DNA of 64,000 nt. Source: Enterobacter quasihormaechei. Its GTDB lineage: Bacteria > Pseudomonadota > Gammaproteobacteria > Enterobacterales > Enterobacteriaceae. The notes beneath the pieces were generated by a model that did no database searches, was not told where the DNA came from, and saw only the letters and a list, made by a program, of their open reading frames with translations. A program made the position numbers and the translations under genes. The stretch is from contig NZ_SJON01000002.1 in NCBI RefSeq assembly GCF_004331385.1, positions 310,001-374,000 of the forward strand, in the 5' to 3' direction. Of the stretch, positions 1-9,367 are shown one piece after another (position 1 is the stretch's first letter; every line of letters begins with the position of its first letter).

Positions 1-363
1 CGCACCGGCTATATGCTGCTGATGCAGCACGGCGACGACGTCTTCCTCGCCCAGCGCCCGCCGAGCGGCCTGTGGGGTGGTCTATACTGCTTCCCACAGT
101 TTGAAGATGAAGCCTCGCTTCGGGAATGGCTTGAACAGCGCGGCATTGCGGCAGATACCCTGACGCAGCTGAACGCGTTCCGCCATACCTTCAGCCATTT
201 CCATCTGGATATTGTGCCTATGTGGCTTCCCGTGTCCTCGTTCACCTCCTGCATGGATGAAGGCACCGCTCTCTGGTATAACTTAGCGCAACCGCCATCA
301 GTCGGGCTGGCGGCTCCCGTGGAGCGCCTGTTACAGCAATTACGTGTCGGTGCAATGGTTTAG
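1..363 (+). CDS. mutY: Adenine DNA glycosylase MutY, C-terminal part (5' end outside window)
   Basis: This frame is open from base 1 and ends at a TAG stop, so the visible 120 residues are the C-terminal part of a longer protein. The segment [19 protein letters not shown] is the typical start of the MutT/NUDIX-like C-terminal domain of MutY, which reads 8-oxoguanine opposite the mispaired adenine; the catalytic glycosylase domain and the Fe-S cluster lie upstream of the window. The gene is followed after 26 bases by yggX, the usual enterobacterial order mutY-yggX-mltC-nupG. The family role is removal of adenine paired with 8-oxoG in base excision repair. Confidence 0.95.
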   Translation, partial: RTGYMLLMQHGDDVFLAQRPPSGLWGGLYCFPQFEDEASLREWLEQRGIAADTLTQLNAFRHTFSHFHLDIVPMWLPVSSFTSCMDEGTALWYNLAQPPSVGLAAPVERLLQQLRVGAMV

Positions 364-389
364 CATCGACAACACAAAGAGGAATGAGT

Positions 390-662
390 ATGGCCAGAAC
401 CATTTTTTGTACTTTCCTACAGCGCGACGCTGAAGGCCAGGATTTCCAGCTCTACCCGGGCGACCTGGGTAAGCGCATCTATAACGAGATCTCCAAAGAA
501 GCCTGGGGACAGTGGCAGAAAAAACAGACCATGCTGATCAACGAGAAAAAGCTCAGCATGATGAACCCGGAGCACCGCAAGCTGCTGGAGCAGGAGATGG
601 TGAACTTCCTGTTCGAGGGCAAAGACGTCCACATCGAAGGCTATACGCCACCGGAAAAATAA
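390..662 (+). CDS. yggX: Fe(2+)-trafficking protein YggX
   Basis: A 90-residue protein nearly identical to E. coli YggX over its whole length (start [17 protein letters not shown], end IEGYTPPEK). The first ATG of the open frame, at 384, is only one base from the AAGAGG Shine-Dalgarno, while the ATG at 390 has about seven bases of spacing and gives the normal family length, so 390 is chosen. YggX is a small cytoplasmic protein that protects Fe-S clusters from oxidative damage and is thought to take part in iron trafficking; the single conserved Cys near the N-terminus is present. It is probably co-transcribed with mutY. Confidence 0.96.
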   Translation: MARTIFCTFLQRDAEGQDFQLYPGDLGKRIYNEISKEAWGQWQKKQTMLINEKKLSMMNPEHRKLLEQEMVNFLFEGKDVHIEGYTPPEK

Positions 663-675
663 TACTCTGCGGCTG

Positions 676-744
676 TTGCCCGGCGGCGCTTTGCTTGCAC
701 GGGCCTACAGTTTTGTAGGCCGGCTAAGCGCAGCGCCACCCGGC
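676..744. repeat. REP/BIME element between yggX and mltC
   Basis: Two inverted GC-rich arms built on the enterobacterial REP core (GCCCGGCGGCGCT... and ...AGCGCCACCCGGC) flank a central ACGGGCCTACAGTTTTGTAGGCCGG palindrome. The same core recurs in at least six other gaps of this window. Such elements are transcribed as stem-loops that can protect upstream mRNA ends or bind gyrase. Confidence 0.8.
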
Positions 745-759
745 GAAAGCAACGACTAA

Positions 760-1863
<1,104 letters not shown>

Positions 1864-1868
1864 TCAAC

Positions 1869-1897
1869 ACACCTTCTCCTGTAAGGAGAAGGTGTTC
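1869..1897 (+). terminator. Hairpin after mltC
   Basis: A perfect 11-bp inverted repeat, ACACCTTCTCC / GGAGAAGGTGT with a five-base loop (TGTAA), starts six bases after the mltC stop codon. It is followed only by a broken pyrimidine tract, so it may be a weak intrinsic terminator or a 3' stabilising stem. Confidence 0.7.
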
Positions 1898-1926
1898 TGC
1901 TTCTCTCCATCCATACGAAAATGCTA

Positions 1927-1968
1927 TTTGCATCACAATCCAGACTGCAAATTAATGTGGATTGCATT
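1927..1968 (+). promoter_or_regulatory. Candidate CytR/CRP-type operator region of nupG
   Basis: The gap before nupG contains TTTGCA (1927-1932) and TGCAAA (1946-1951) as an inverted pair 13 bases apart, then a third copy within ATTGCATTT (from about 1961). E. coli nupG is controlled by CRP, CytR and DeoR, and CytR reads GTTGCATT-like octamers in variable spacing, so these are candidate CytR half sites. The segment ATGTGG-N6-ATTTT is at best a poor CRP match. Assignment is inference. Confidence 0.35.
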
Positions 1969-2081
1969 TTTTTGCGGGAGGTAACAAAACATAACCTCGC
2001 CTGCTGATAGAATTGCATCAAATAACAACCCTGAATGTTCCTATAACAACATATCTCCCGCTCACTTGTGAGGAAAGTAAC

Positions 2082-3338
2082 ATGAACCTTAAGCTGCAGC
2101 TTAAAATCTTGTCGTTTCTGCAGTTCTGCCTGTGGGGTAGCTGGCTGACTACACTCGGCTCCTATATGTTTGTGACGCTCAAGTTTGATGGTGCGTCAAT
2201 CGGTGCCGTCTACAGCTCGCTGGGTATTGCGGCTGTTTTCATGCCAACGCTGCTCGGTATCGTGGCGGATAAATGGTTAAGTGCGAAATGGCTGTATATG
2301 CTTTGCCATCTGGTGGGTGCGGGGACGCTGTTTATGGCGGCCGAAGTGACCACGCCGGGGGCGATGTTTATGGTGATCCTGCTTAACTCGCTGGCGTATA
2401 TGCCAACGCTTGGGCTGATCAACTCCATCTCCTACTACCGCCTGAAATCTGCCGGCCTGGATATCGTCACCGACTTCCCGCCAATCCGTATATGGGGCAC
2501 CATCGGCTTTATCATGGCGATGTGGGGCGTGAGCTTCGCGGGCTTCGAGCTGAGCCACATGCAGCTGTATATTGGTGCTGCGCTCTCCGTACTGCTGGCG
2601 CTGTTTACCCTGACGCTGCCAACCATTCCGGTGTCTAACCAGCAGAAAAACCAGAGCTGGAGCACCATGCTTGGCCTGGACGCCTTCGCCCTGTTCAAAA
2701 ACAAGCGCATGGCGATCTTCTTTATCTTCTCCATGCTGCTGGGCGCGGAGCTGCAAATCACCAACATGTTCGGCAACACTTTCCTGCACAGCTTCGATAA
2801 CGATCCGCTGTTTGCCGGGAGCTTTATCGTTGAGCACGCGTCGGTGATGATGTCCATCTCGCAGATCTCCGAGACGCTGTTCATCCTGACCATCCCGTTC
2901 TTCCTGAGCCGCTACGGCATCAAGAACGTCATGCTGATCAGTATCGCCGCGTGGATGCTGCGCTTCGGCCTGTTCGCCTACGGTGACCCGAGCGCGTTCG
3001 GCACCGTGCTGCTGGTACTGTCGATGATTGTTTACGGCTGCGCCTTCGACTTCTTCAACATTTCCGGTTCGGTGTTTGTGGAAAAAGAGGTGAAGCCTGA
3101 AATCCGCGCCAGCGCGCAGGGCATGTTCCTGATGATGACCAACGGCTTCGGCTGTATTCTGGGCGGCGTGGTGAGCGGTAAAGTGGTTGAGATGTACACC
3201 ACCAACGGCATTACCGACTGGCAGCCCGTGTGGCTGATCTTCGCGGCGTATTCGCTGGTGCTGTTCTTCGCGTTCCTCGCGCTGTTCAAGTACAAGCACG
3301 TTCGCGAACCGCACGGTGCGCAGCCGATCGCGCATTAA
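2082..3338 (+). CDS. nupG: Nucleoside:H+ symporter NupG
   Basis: A 418-residue inner-membrane permease of the major facilitator superfamily with about 12 hydrophobic segments, almost co-linear with E. coli NupG (start MNLKLQLKILSFLQFCLWGS, end of the last helix followed by FKYKHVREP). It imports purine and pyrimidine nucleosides with protons. The frame is open upstream to 2013, but GTGAGGAAAG lies just before the ATG at 2082, and this start gives exactly the family length. Nucleoside-responsive control is suggested by the TTGCA repeats upstream. A BIME follows. Confidence 0.96.
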   Translation: MNLKLQLKILSFLQFCLWGSWLTTLGSYMFVTLKFDGASIGAVYSSLGIAAVFMPTLLGIVADKWLSAKWLYMLCHLVGAGTLFMAAEVTTPGAMFMVILLNSLAYMPTLGLINSISYYRLKSAGLDIVTDFPPIRIWGTIGFIMAMWGVSFAGFELSHMQLYIGAALSVLLALFTLTLPTIPVSNQQKNQSWSTMLGLDAFALFKNKRMAIFFIFSMLLGAELQITNMFGNTFLHSFDNDPLFAGSFIVEHASVMMSISQISETLFILTIPFFLSRYGIKNVMLISIAAWMLRFGLFAYGDPSAFGTVLLVLSMIVYGCAFDFFNISGSVFVEKEVKPEIRASAQGMFLMMTNGFGCILGGVVSGKVVEMYTTNGITDWQPVWLIFAAYSLVLFFAFLALFKYKHVREPHGAQPIAH

Positions 3339-3344
3339 TTGTTG

Positions 3345-3419
3345 TGCCCGGTGGCGCTGCGCTTACCGGGCCTACAAAACCAGACCGTAGGCCGGGTAAG
3401 GCGTAGCCGCCACCCGGCT
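3345..3419. repeat. REP/BIME element between nupG and citG
   Basis: Two opposed REP units (GCCCGGTGGCGCTGCGCTTACCGGGC... and ...GCCGGGTAAGGCGTAGCCGCCACCCGGC) with a short ACAAAACCAG spacer. The element ends inside the TAG stop codon of citG, which is read on the other strand, so it may act as transcript terminus for both convergent genes. Confidence 0.85.
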
Positions 3420-4221
3420 ATTTTATTGCAGACAGCACCCACCCCACCGACAGCAAATCCGCGCTGCCGCCCGGACTCAGGTTGCGTTCTATCAACGTGC
3501 TATCCATCCTGAGCAACGCATCGCGATCCCAGCCGTTCGCCAGCAGTTCCCGCGCGTAACGTTGTACGTAGCGCAGCCCCTTCATACCGCCGCGCGACAC
3601 CAGATTGCTGTCCTGGTTGATGGCCATCAGGCGTAACAACAGGTCATGAAGGGAATTCCCCTTCCACTGCTTCAGCGCGTTACGCACCGTGCTGAAGCCG
3701 CTTTCTGCCTCGCCGCGCGCGCCGGTGAGACCGTACAGCTGAAACTGCCGCTCGCCCGCCGTTGCCTGCCCGCTGCGCCCGACGAGCTCACGCGCTACCA
3801 GCCCACGGCAGATGTTACTTACCTCACAACAGAGGCTGCCGGCGGAGACCGTTTTCACGCGCCCGGCAGCGAAGCAGAGCAAACCGAGGGCAAAAATCCC
3901 GCCCTTGTGTGTGTTCACCCCGTCCGTCGCGGCGTACATCGCCTGCTCGCAGGCCATCCCCATCGGGCGGATAATCCGCAGCTGCTGAGCGGCTGGCTTG
4001 TCCGCATGTGCCTCGCCCAGCTCCGCAAAACGGGCAAACCACGGCGTAATCGCCGTAATGCTGCGAACAAACAGGGCATGATCCATATCGCGATGGGAAC
4101 CGTTGTTAAGCTTGTCCACCAGCCCCGGCTTGGGCGTCAGCTCCAGCTCCTGCCACAGCGCCGCTTCGGCAAGCGCGGGCACATCAGTCGGGCGCGGTTT
4201 AGTCGCGAGCAAACCAGTCAT
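3418..4221 (-). CDS. citG: 2-(5''-triphosphoribosyl)-3'-dephospho-CoA synthase CitG
   Basis: A 267-residue CitG/MdcB-family enzyme that condenses ATP with dephospho-CoA to make the precursor of the citrate lyase prosthetic group. Family signatures are ELTPKPGLVDKLNNGSHRDM near the N-terminus, GVNTHKGGIFALG in the middle and LSPGGSADLLSVGW at the C-terminus. It overlaps citX by 23 bases, is the last gene of the operon, and its stop codon lies inside a REP element. In E. coli the gene is also terminal in the cit cluster. Confidence 0.93.
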   Translation of the reverse strand: MTGLLATKPRPTDVPALAEAALWQELELTPKPGLVDKLNNGSHRDMDHALFVRSITAITPWFARFAELGEAHADKPAAQQLRIIRPMGMACEQAMYAATDGVNTHKGGIFALGLLCFAAGRVKTVSAGSLCCEVSNICRGLVARELVGRSGQATAGERQFQLYGLTGARGEAESGFSTVRNALKQWKGNSLHDLLLRLMAINQDSNLVSRGGMKGLRYVQRYARELLANGWDRDALLRMDSTLIERNLSPGGSADLLSVGWVLSAIK

Positions 4222-4738
4222 CGATCGTCTTCTCCACGCGGGAAACTACCTGCTCAACGGGATGGCGCCGCGAACGGGAGCAGGCATGCGCGGGCTCGTC
4301 ACAGATCAGGCAGCGCCTGAGGTTTGCCCCCAGCGACTGGCGCCCGACGTGGCCGTTCTGAGGACAGATGACATCCAGGTCCCACAGCCTGCCGAGCGGG
4401 TGCGTCTGCTCCAGTTCCGCACAGTGCGCTTTGATTTCCGCCGCCGGATGGGCGACGCACCACAAGGCTTCCGGTCCGGTGGGCAGCCACAGCACCTGAC
4501 GGTCCAGCACCTGCCAGCGGTTCTCCCACAGCAACTGGTCGCACATCTGGAGCGCCACGCCCAAGGTGTTGCGATAGCGCAGGCTGTCTTTAATGTCCCC
4601 GGGCGTGATCAGCGTGAGGGAAATCACCGGTTGTTGATAGTGCGTGAGCATGTCGGCCTGGCGCGCCGCGCGGCGATCTTTCGCCGCCAGCAGTTCGTCC
4701 AGGCTGACACCCGCCCGCACGGGTGTCGCTGAAATCAT
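4199..4738 (-). CDS. citX: Apo-citrate lyase phosphoribosyl-dephospho-CoA transferase CitX
   Basis: A 179-residue CitX protein that transfers the phosphoribosyl-dephospho-CoA group from the CitG product to the Ser of the acyl carrier protein CitD. The family's C-terminal signature LRRCLICDEPAHACSRSRRH is present. The start overlaps the citF stop by four bases (ATGA), and the end overlaps citG by 23 bases, so the three genes are translationally linked. In some bacteria citX and citG are fused; here they are separate, as in the second Klebsiella cluster. Confidence 0.92.
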   Translation of the reverse strand: MISATPVRAGVSLDELLAAKDRRAARQADMLTHYQQPVISLTLITPGDIKDSLRYRNTLGVALQMCDQLLWENRWQVLDRQVLWLPTGPEALWCVAHPAAEIKAHCAELEQTHPLGRLWDLDVICPQNGHVGRQSLGANLRRCLICDEPAHACSRSRRHPVEQVVSRVEKTIDDWFARD

Positions 4739-6258
4739 ACTGACTCCTTCACCTGTCGCACGGTGTCGATCACGCTGCCGTCGCGGTAGCGGATGACGCC
4801 GACGATTTTGTCGGTAAATTCAATCGGTTTCGGTACACCGGTCAGGGAAATCGCCCGCTCGTAGAGCGCATTGATATCCACAACCTTTAATCCTGCCGCC
4901 ATCAGGCGCTCGCGGATCTCCGGGCGCGCCGGGTTGACCGCAATGCCGTGGTCGGTGACCAACACGTCGATGCTCTCTCCCGGCGTGAGGCGCGTGGTGA
5001 CGCGCTTCACGACCGTCGGAATGCGGCTGCGCAGCAGCGGCGCGACGACGATGGTCAGGTTGGCTGCCGCCGCCACGTCGCAGTGCCCGCCGGATGCGCC
5101 ACGCATCACGCCGTCGGAGCCGGTGATGACGTTAACGTTAAAATCAATGTCAATTTCCAGCGCGCTGAGGATCACCACGTCGAGCTGGTCGCAGCTTGCC
5201 GCCTTGCTGCCGGGGTTGGCGTAGACGTTGGTGGAGATCTCAACGTGGTTCGGATTGCGCGCCAGCGAAGCCGCCGCCTGGCCGTCAAAGCACTGGGTGT
5301 CGAGCAGCTTTTCGATAAGCCCCTTCTCGTGCAGATCCACCAGGCTGCCGGTGATGCCGCCGAGCGCGAAGCGGGCCTTCACGCCGCTGCGCTCCATCTT
5401 CTCTTCCATAAAACGGGTGCAGGCGGTGGCCGCCGCGCCGGAGCCGGTCTGCATCGAGAAGCCCGGTTTGAAATAGCCGGAGTGCTCAATCACGTCCGCC
5501 GCATAGCGGGCGATCATCAGCTCGCGCGGGTTGCTGGTGACGCGCGCCGCGCCGACGCTGATTTTCGCCGGGTCGCCCACGCTCTCCACCTGCACGACGT
5601 AGTCCACCTGGTCCTGCACCAGGCTGGCGGGCATATTCGGGAACGGCACCAGTTCTTCGGTCAGCAGCACCACCTTGCGGGCAAAGTGCGCGTCCACCAT
5701 GGCGTAGCCCAGCGAACCGCAGCACGATTTTCCGTGCGTCCCGTTGGCGTTGCCAAACGCATCGCTGCACGGCACGCCGAGAAACGCCACGTCGATGTTC
5801 AGTTCGCCGTCCTGGAGCAGCTTCACGCGCCCGCCGTGGGAGTGAATCTGTACCGGCTCGTCCATCAGCCCGTGGGAGATGGCGTCTGCCAGCCTGCCGC
5901 GCATGCCGGAGGTGTAAATCCGGGTAATCACGCCGCTTTCGATATGCTCGATCAGCGCGTCGTTGCAGGTCATCAGCGAGCTGGAGGCCAGGGTCAAATT
6001 TTTAAATCCCATCCGCGCCAGCAGCGCCACAACGGTGTTGATCACCCGGTCGCCTTCGCGAAAGGCATGGTGGAAGGAGATGGTCATTCCGTCCTGCAAG
6101 CCGCTGCGCGCTACGGCTTCTTCGAGGGTGGCACAGAGCTTGCGGTTGTGCTTCGCGTCGCTGTCCGCCAGCCAGGGCGTCGCGCTGTGGGCGGTATCAA
6201 AGGGTTTCAGGTCCCGCAGATGGGGGAAGTTCACGTGGAGAAGTTCTGTCTGATTCAT
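4735..6258 (-). CDS. citF: Citrate lyase alpha subunit (citrate CoA-transferase) CitF
   Basis: A 507-residue alpha subunit that exchanges acetyl on the CitD thioester for citrate, giving citryl-ACP and acetate. The frame has a 48-codon upstream extension that runs into citE; the ATG at 6258, preceded by a GGATGACAAA ribosome site, gives the usual length. Family motifs include DGMTISFHHAFREGD, GFKNLTLASSSL, QIHSHGGRVKLL and TGSDGVMRGASGGH. The N-terminal 35 residues and several interior stretches diverge from the main E. coli CitF, as expected for a separate cit lineage. Ten bases separate it from citE. Confidence 0.94.
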   Translation of the reverse strand: MNQTELLHVNFPHLRDLKPFDTAHSATPWLADSDAKHNRKLCATLEEAVARSGLQDGMTISFHHAFREGDRVINTVVALLARMGFKNLTLASSSLMTCNDALIEHIESGVITRIYTSGMRGRLADAISHGLMDEPVQIHSHGGRVKLLQDGELNIDVAFLGVPCSDAFGNANGTHGKSCCGSLGYAMVDAHFARKVVLLTEELVPFPNMPASLVQDQVDYVVQVESVGDPAKISVGAARVTSNPRELMIARYAADVIEHSGYFKPGFSMQTGSGAAATACTRFMEEKMERSGVKARFALGGITGSLVDLHEKGLIEKLLDTQCFDGQAAASLARNPNHVEISTNVYANPGSKAASCDQLDVVILSALEIDIDFNVNVITGSDGVMRGASGGHCDVAAAANLTIVVAPLLRSRIPTVVKRVTTRLTPGESIDVLVTDHGIAVNPARPEIRERLMAAGLKVVDINALYERAISLTGVPKPIEFTDKIVGVIRYRDGSVIDTVRQVKESV

Positions 6259-6268
6259 TTTGTCATCC

Positions 6269-7144
6269 TTACCGACGCACGCCGGAAGCCGCCGCGCGCT
6301 CCAGCACCACCTGCGCGTGGTTAATAATCGGGGCGTCGACCATTTTGCCGTTGAGCGAGACCACGCCCAGGCCGTTACGCTCGCCCTCTTCTGCCGCTTC
6401 AATCACCCTTTTGGCGTGCTCCACCTCTTCCTGCGTCGGGGCGTAGGCGTTGTGCAGCAGGTCAATCTGGCGCGGGTTAATCAGCGATTTGCCGTTAAAG
6501 CCCATCTTGCGGATCAGGTCGACCTCGCGCAGGAACCCGGCTTCGTCGTTAACGTCTGACCACACCACGTCGAAGGCGTCGATGCCGGCAGCGCGTGCCG
6601 CGTGCAGCACCGCGCAGCGGGCATAAAACAGCTCGGTGCCGTCGCCGCGCTCGGTCTGCATGTCCATTACGTAGTCAAAGGCCGCCAGCGCAATGCCGAT
6701 CAGGCGCGGCGAGCTGCGGGCAATCGCCACGGCATTGATGACGCCAATAGCCGATTCAATCGCTGCCATTACGCGGGTAGAACCCACCTCGCGCCCGCAC
6801 TCCTGCTCGATACGCTCAAGGTGGCCTTCCAGCTCGTAGATGTCATCCGGCGTGTCGGTTTTCGGCAGGCGGATCACGTCCACGCCCGCATGCACGGCGG
6901 CCTCCAGATCCAGCAGGCCAAACGGCGTGCTCAGCGGGTTTATGCGCACCACGGTTTCGATATCCTGATACATCGGATGCTGCAACGCGTGGAACACCAG
7001 CATGCGTGCGGTATCTTTCTCGCGCAGGGCCACCGCATCTTCAAGATCGAACATGATGGCGTCTGGCCGGTAGATAAACGCGGTGGAGAGCATGGCGGCG
7101 TTGGCGCCCGGCAGGAACAGCATACTGCGGCGGAGTTTGCTCAT
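6269..7144 (-). CDS. citE: Citrate lyase beta subunit (citryl-ACP lyase) CitE
   Basis: A 291-residue HpcH/HpaI-aldolase-like TIM barrel that splits citryl-ACP into acetyl-ACP and oxaloacetate. Start [18 protein letters not shown] and motifs [31 protein letters not shown] and [12 protein letters not shown] match the CitE family. The start codon overlaps the end of citD (ATGA, 7141-7144). It lies between the acyl carrier and the alpha subunit, the conserved order citCDEF. Confidence 0.95.
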   Translation of the reverse strand: MSKLRRSMLFLPGANAAMLSTAFIYRPDAIMFDLEDAVALREKDTARMLVFHALQHPMYQDIETVVRINPLSTPFGLLDLEAAVHAGVDVIRLPKTDTPDDIYELEGHLERIEQECGREVGSTRVMAAIESAIGVINAVAIARSSPRLIGIALAAFDYVMDMQTERGDGTELFYARCAVLHAARAAGIDAFDVVWSDVNDEAGFLREVDLIRKMGFNGKSLINPRQIDLLHNAYAPTQEEVEHAKRVIEAAEEGERNGLGVVSLNGKMVDAPIINHAQVVLERAAASGVRR

Positions 7145-7434
7145 TTCAGCGCCTCCCAGTTGATGGCCTGTTCATCGGCAGCACGCAGAAGCGCGCTTTG
7201 CAGGCGGGCGCGGATCGCACAGTCCAGCGCCCCTTTGTCTTCAATAATGATTAATCCCTGATGCACGTTCATGGCGCGCAGCGTGTCGTCGACCACCTGG
7301 CGAATGTGCTCGCCAAACTGCTTAATCACTTCACTGTGGATGACAATCTCCAGCTCGCCGTGAGCGGGGGCGATTTTCACCATCAGGTCGCTGGACTCCT
7401 GCGTTCCGGCCAGCGCCTCCCTTACAATATTCAT
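7141..7434 (-). CDS. citD: Citrate lyase acyl carrier protein CitD
   Basis: The gamma subunit of citrate lyase, 97 residues, carrying the covalently bound phosphoribosyl-dephospho-CoA arm. The attachment serine lies in [13 protein letters not shown], residue 14 by Klebsiella numbering. The frame is open 11 codons further upstream, but the start [11 protein letters not shown] at 7434 gives the family length and falls just after the citC stop, with a 16-base gap. The conserved end [14 protein letters not shown] is present. Confidence 0.93.
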   Translation of the reverse strand: MNIVREALAGTQESSDLMVKIAPAHGELEIVIHSEVIKQFGEHIRQVVDDTLRAMNVHQGLIIIEDKGALDCAIRARLQSALLRAADEQAINWEALK

Positions 7435-7450
7435 GATAAATTCCTGATAG

Positions 7451-8473
7451 TTATGCGACTTCCGCACTCGCGCGATAATGTGCCTCGAGATGCGCGAAGG
7501 TGGAGTCCGGGACGATCTCCCGGATCCGGGTAAACTGCTGTGTCTTGAGTAAACGGCGCACTTCGGACGCCGAAATGGCGTTGCCGGTGGCCTTGATGCG
7601 CGGCATCTCCACCACCTCGATATGCGAGGCCAGCAGATCGTGCAGCGTCTGGTTGTACTGGCGGGTGATATCGCAGAACGGCTCCGAGCCGATAAAGCGG
7701 TGCGTGATGCCGAGCGCCGGGGCGATGAAGTCCCGGAAGATCAGCACGTCGATCTCGCTCCACGCCTGCTGCACTTTGCCGGTCTCTTTGAGAAAGTAGG
7801 CCGGAAACGTGGCGCGCGAGATGATGTACTGCGAGCCTTCATGCACCACCACGTTCGGCAGATGCGCCACGCCCGCGCGCACCATCTCAAGGCGCGCGCT
7901 GAACGGGAAGAACGAGGCGTCTTCACGCACCACAAACAGATGCAGGGCATCGCACTGCGCCGCCGCCTGCTCCACCAGATGACGGTGGCCGAGGGTGAAC
8001 GGATTGGCGTTCATCACAATCGCGCCAGTTTTCTCCCCGCCCTTTCGCATCCGGCTTAAGGTACGGCAGTAGCGCGCGATCCCCTGCGGAGTGTTCTCCA
8101 TCAGCACCGCGTTGTTCCCGCTCTGGGCAATTGGCCAGAAGCCACTGCGGCCAAAGCGCTCCTTATTGCACGGACGGGTGCAGAGGAAGAGGTGAAAATG
8201 ACCGCGCTCCAGCGCCGCATTCTCCACCTCTGCCAGCAGCCGCGCGCTGAGGTTTTCCCCACGAAGCTGCTCGTTGACCGCCACGCACTTGATGACGTTG
8301 GCAGCCAGCCCTGCGCAACCCACCAGCTGCGCGCCGGACCAGGCTTCAACAAACAGCGTGATATCGTTGTCCAGGCCAAGGCCGCTGTCTGCCAGCAGGT
8401 AGCGGATCTGGCTTAAGCGTTCCGGGTGTTTCGCCACAACGGTATGGCGAAAATCAATGGGTTGCGATTGCAT
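7451..8473 (-). CDS. citC: [Citrate (pro-3S)-lyase] ligase CitC
   Basis: A 340-residue ligase that acetylates the thiol of the citrate lyase prosthetic group with acetate and ATP, switching the lyase on. It has an N-terminal GNAT-like half (LVGCAGLAANVIKCVAV, RGENLSARLL) and a C-terminal nucleotidyltransferase half with the T/HxGH-type motif MNANPFTLGHRHLVEQ and later ISASEVRRLL. It lies between the FAH-fold gene (13-base gap) and citD. CitC at the head of the lyase genes is the normal order. Confidence 0.94.
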   Translation of the reverse strand: MQSQPIDFRHTVVAKHPERLSQIRYLLADSGLGLDNDITLFVEAWSGAQLVGCAGLAANVIKCVAVNEQLRGENLSARLLAEVENAALERGHFHLFLCTRPCNKERFGRSGFWPIAQSGNNAVLMENTPQGIARYCRTLSRMRKGGEKTGAIVMNANPFTLGHRHLVEQAAAQCDALHLFVVREDASFFPFSARLEMVRAGVAHLPNVVVHEGSQYIISRATFPAYFLKETGKVQQAWSEIDVLIFRDFIAPALGITHRFIGSEPFCDITRQYNQTLHDLLASHIEVVEMPRIKATGNAISASEVRRLLKTQQFTRIREIVPDSTFAHLEAHYRASAEVA

Positions 8474-8486
8474 GCTGCCGCCTTAC

Positions 8487-9350
8487 TCAGTGTGCCGCCG
8501 CAAGCCCGACGGCTGGCGCTTCCACGATCACGTTGCTCAGATGACCGATATGCTCGATCTCCACCTCAATGCGATCCCCCTCCTTCATAAACAGCGGCGG
8601 GTTGCGCTTTTTACCCACGCCGCCAGGAGAGCCGGTAATGATCACATCGCCCGGGCTGAGGCGGGTGAAGGTGCTGATGTATTCAATGAGCTCCGCGACC
8701 TTGTGGATCATGCTGCTGGTGTTGTCCTCCTGCACCATGCGGCCGTTAAGCCAGGTGCGGATCGCCAGGCTGTGCGGGTCCGGGATCTCATCCGCCGTCG
8801 CCATCCAGGGGCCAAACGCGCCGGTCTGACGCCAGTTTTTACCGGCGGTGAACCAGGTGTGCTGCCAGTCGCGGGCGGAGCCGTCCATATAGCAGCTGTA
8901 GCCCGCCACGTGGCGCAGGGCGTCATCGCGGCTGATGTTCTCCCCACCCTTACCGATGATCACCGCCAGCTCGCCCTCGTAGTCGAATTCGCTGGAGTGG
9001 CGCGGCTTCAGCACCGGCTCGTTGTGGCCGGTCTGTGAATCCGGGAAGCGGACAAACAGCGTCGGGGCCGGGTTGTGCTGGTCAAACTCCTTGCGCTTGT
9101 CGGCGTAGTTCATGCCCACGCAGAGGATTTTTTCCGGCTGCACGATCACCGGCAAGAAGGTGATGGCGTTCAGCGGCACGTCCACCGCGTCGTTCAGAAA
9201 ACGGGTGGCCTGCGCCAGACCGTTCCCCTGCAACAGCGCTTTAAGGTCGCCGTAGCGGTCGCCCAGGCGGCGGCCTAAATCAATCACGCCCTCGGCCTGA
9301 ACGATGCCGTAGCTGCGTTTTCCCTGGTATAAAAAGCTTGCGAGTTTCAT
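8487..9350 (-). CDS. Fumarylacetoacetate hydrolase (FAH) family protein in the cit operon
   Basis: A 287-residue single-domain FAH-fold enzyme. Visible family motifs are LCVGMNYADKRKEF, the metal-ligand segment EFDYEGELAVIIGK (acidic residues for Mg/Mn), CYMDGSARDWQ (aspartate ligand and ARDWQ box) and GDVIITGSPGGVG near the C-terminus. The family includes acylpyruvate hydrolases, 2-oxo-diacid decarboxylases such as HpcE, and FAHD1, which decarboxylates oxaloacetate. It sits 17 bases after the transporter and 13 bases before citC in an operon with no oadGAB, so decarboxylation of oxaloacetate from citrate lyase is an attractive role. That function is inference; the fold is clear. Confidence 0.85.
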   Translation of the reverse strand: MKLASFLYQGKRSYGIVQAEGVIDLGRRLGDRYGDLKALLQGNGLAQATRFLNDAVDVPLNAITFLPVIVQPEKILCVGMNYADKRKEFDQHNPAPTLFVRFPDSQTGHNEPVLKPRHSSEFDYEGELAVIIGKGGENISRDDALRHVAGYSCYMDGSARDWQHTWFTAGKNWRQTGAFGPWMATADEIPDPHSLAIRTWLNGRMVQEDNTSSMIHKVAELIEYISTFTRLSPGDVIITGSPGGVGKKRNPPLFMKEGDRIEVEIEHIGHLSNVIVEAPAVGLAAAH

Positions 9351-9367
9351 TGTTTTTTCCTGAATAC

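Noticed and set aside
2277..3335. 352-codon open frame opposite nupG
   Set aside because: Composition extremely rich in His, Gln and Arg and antisense to membrane helices of NupG; typical shadow frame.
4948..6324. 458-codon open frame on the plus strand opposite citF
   Set aside because: CitF on the minus strand has clear family motifs throughout. The opposite frame has the composition of a GC-rich shadow and no ribosome site.
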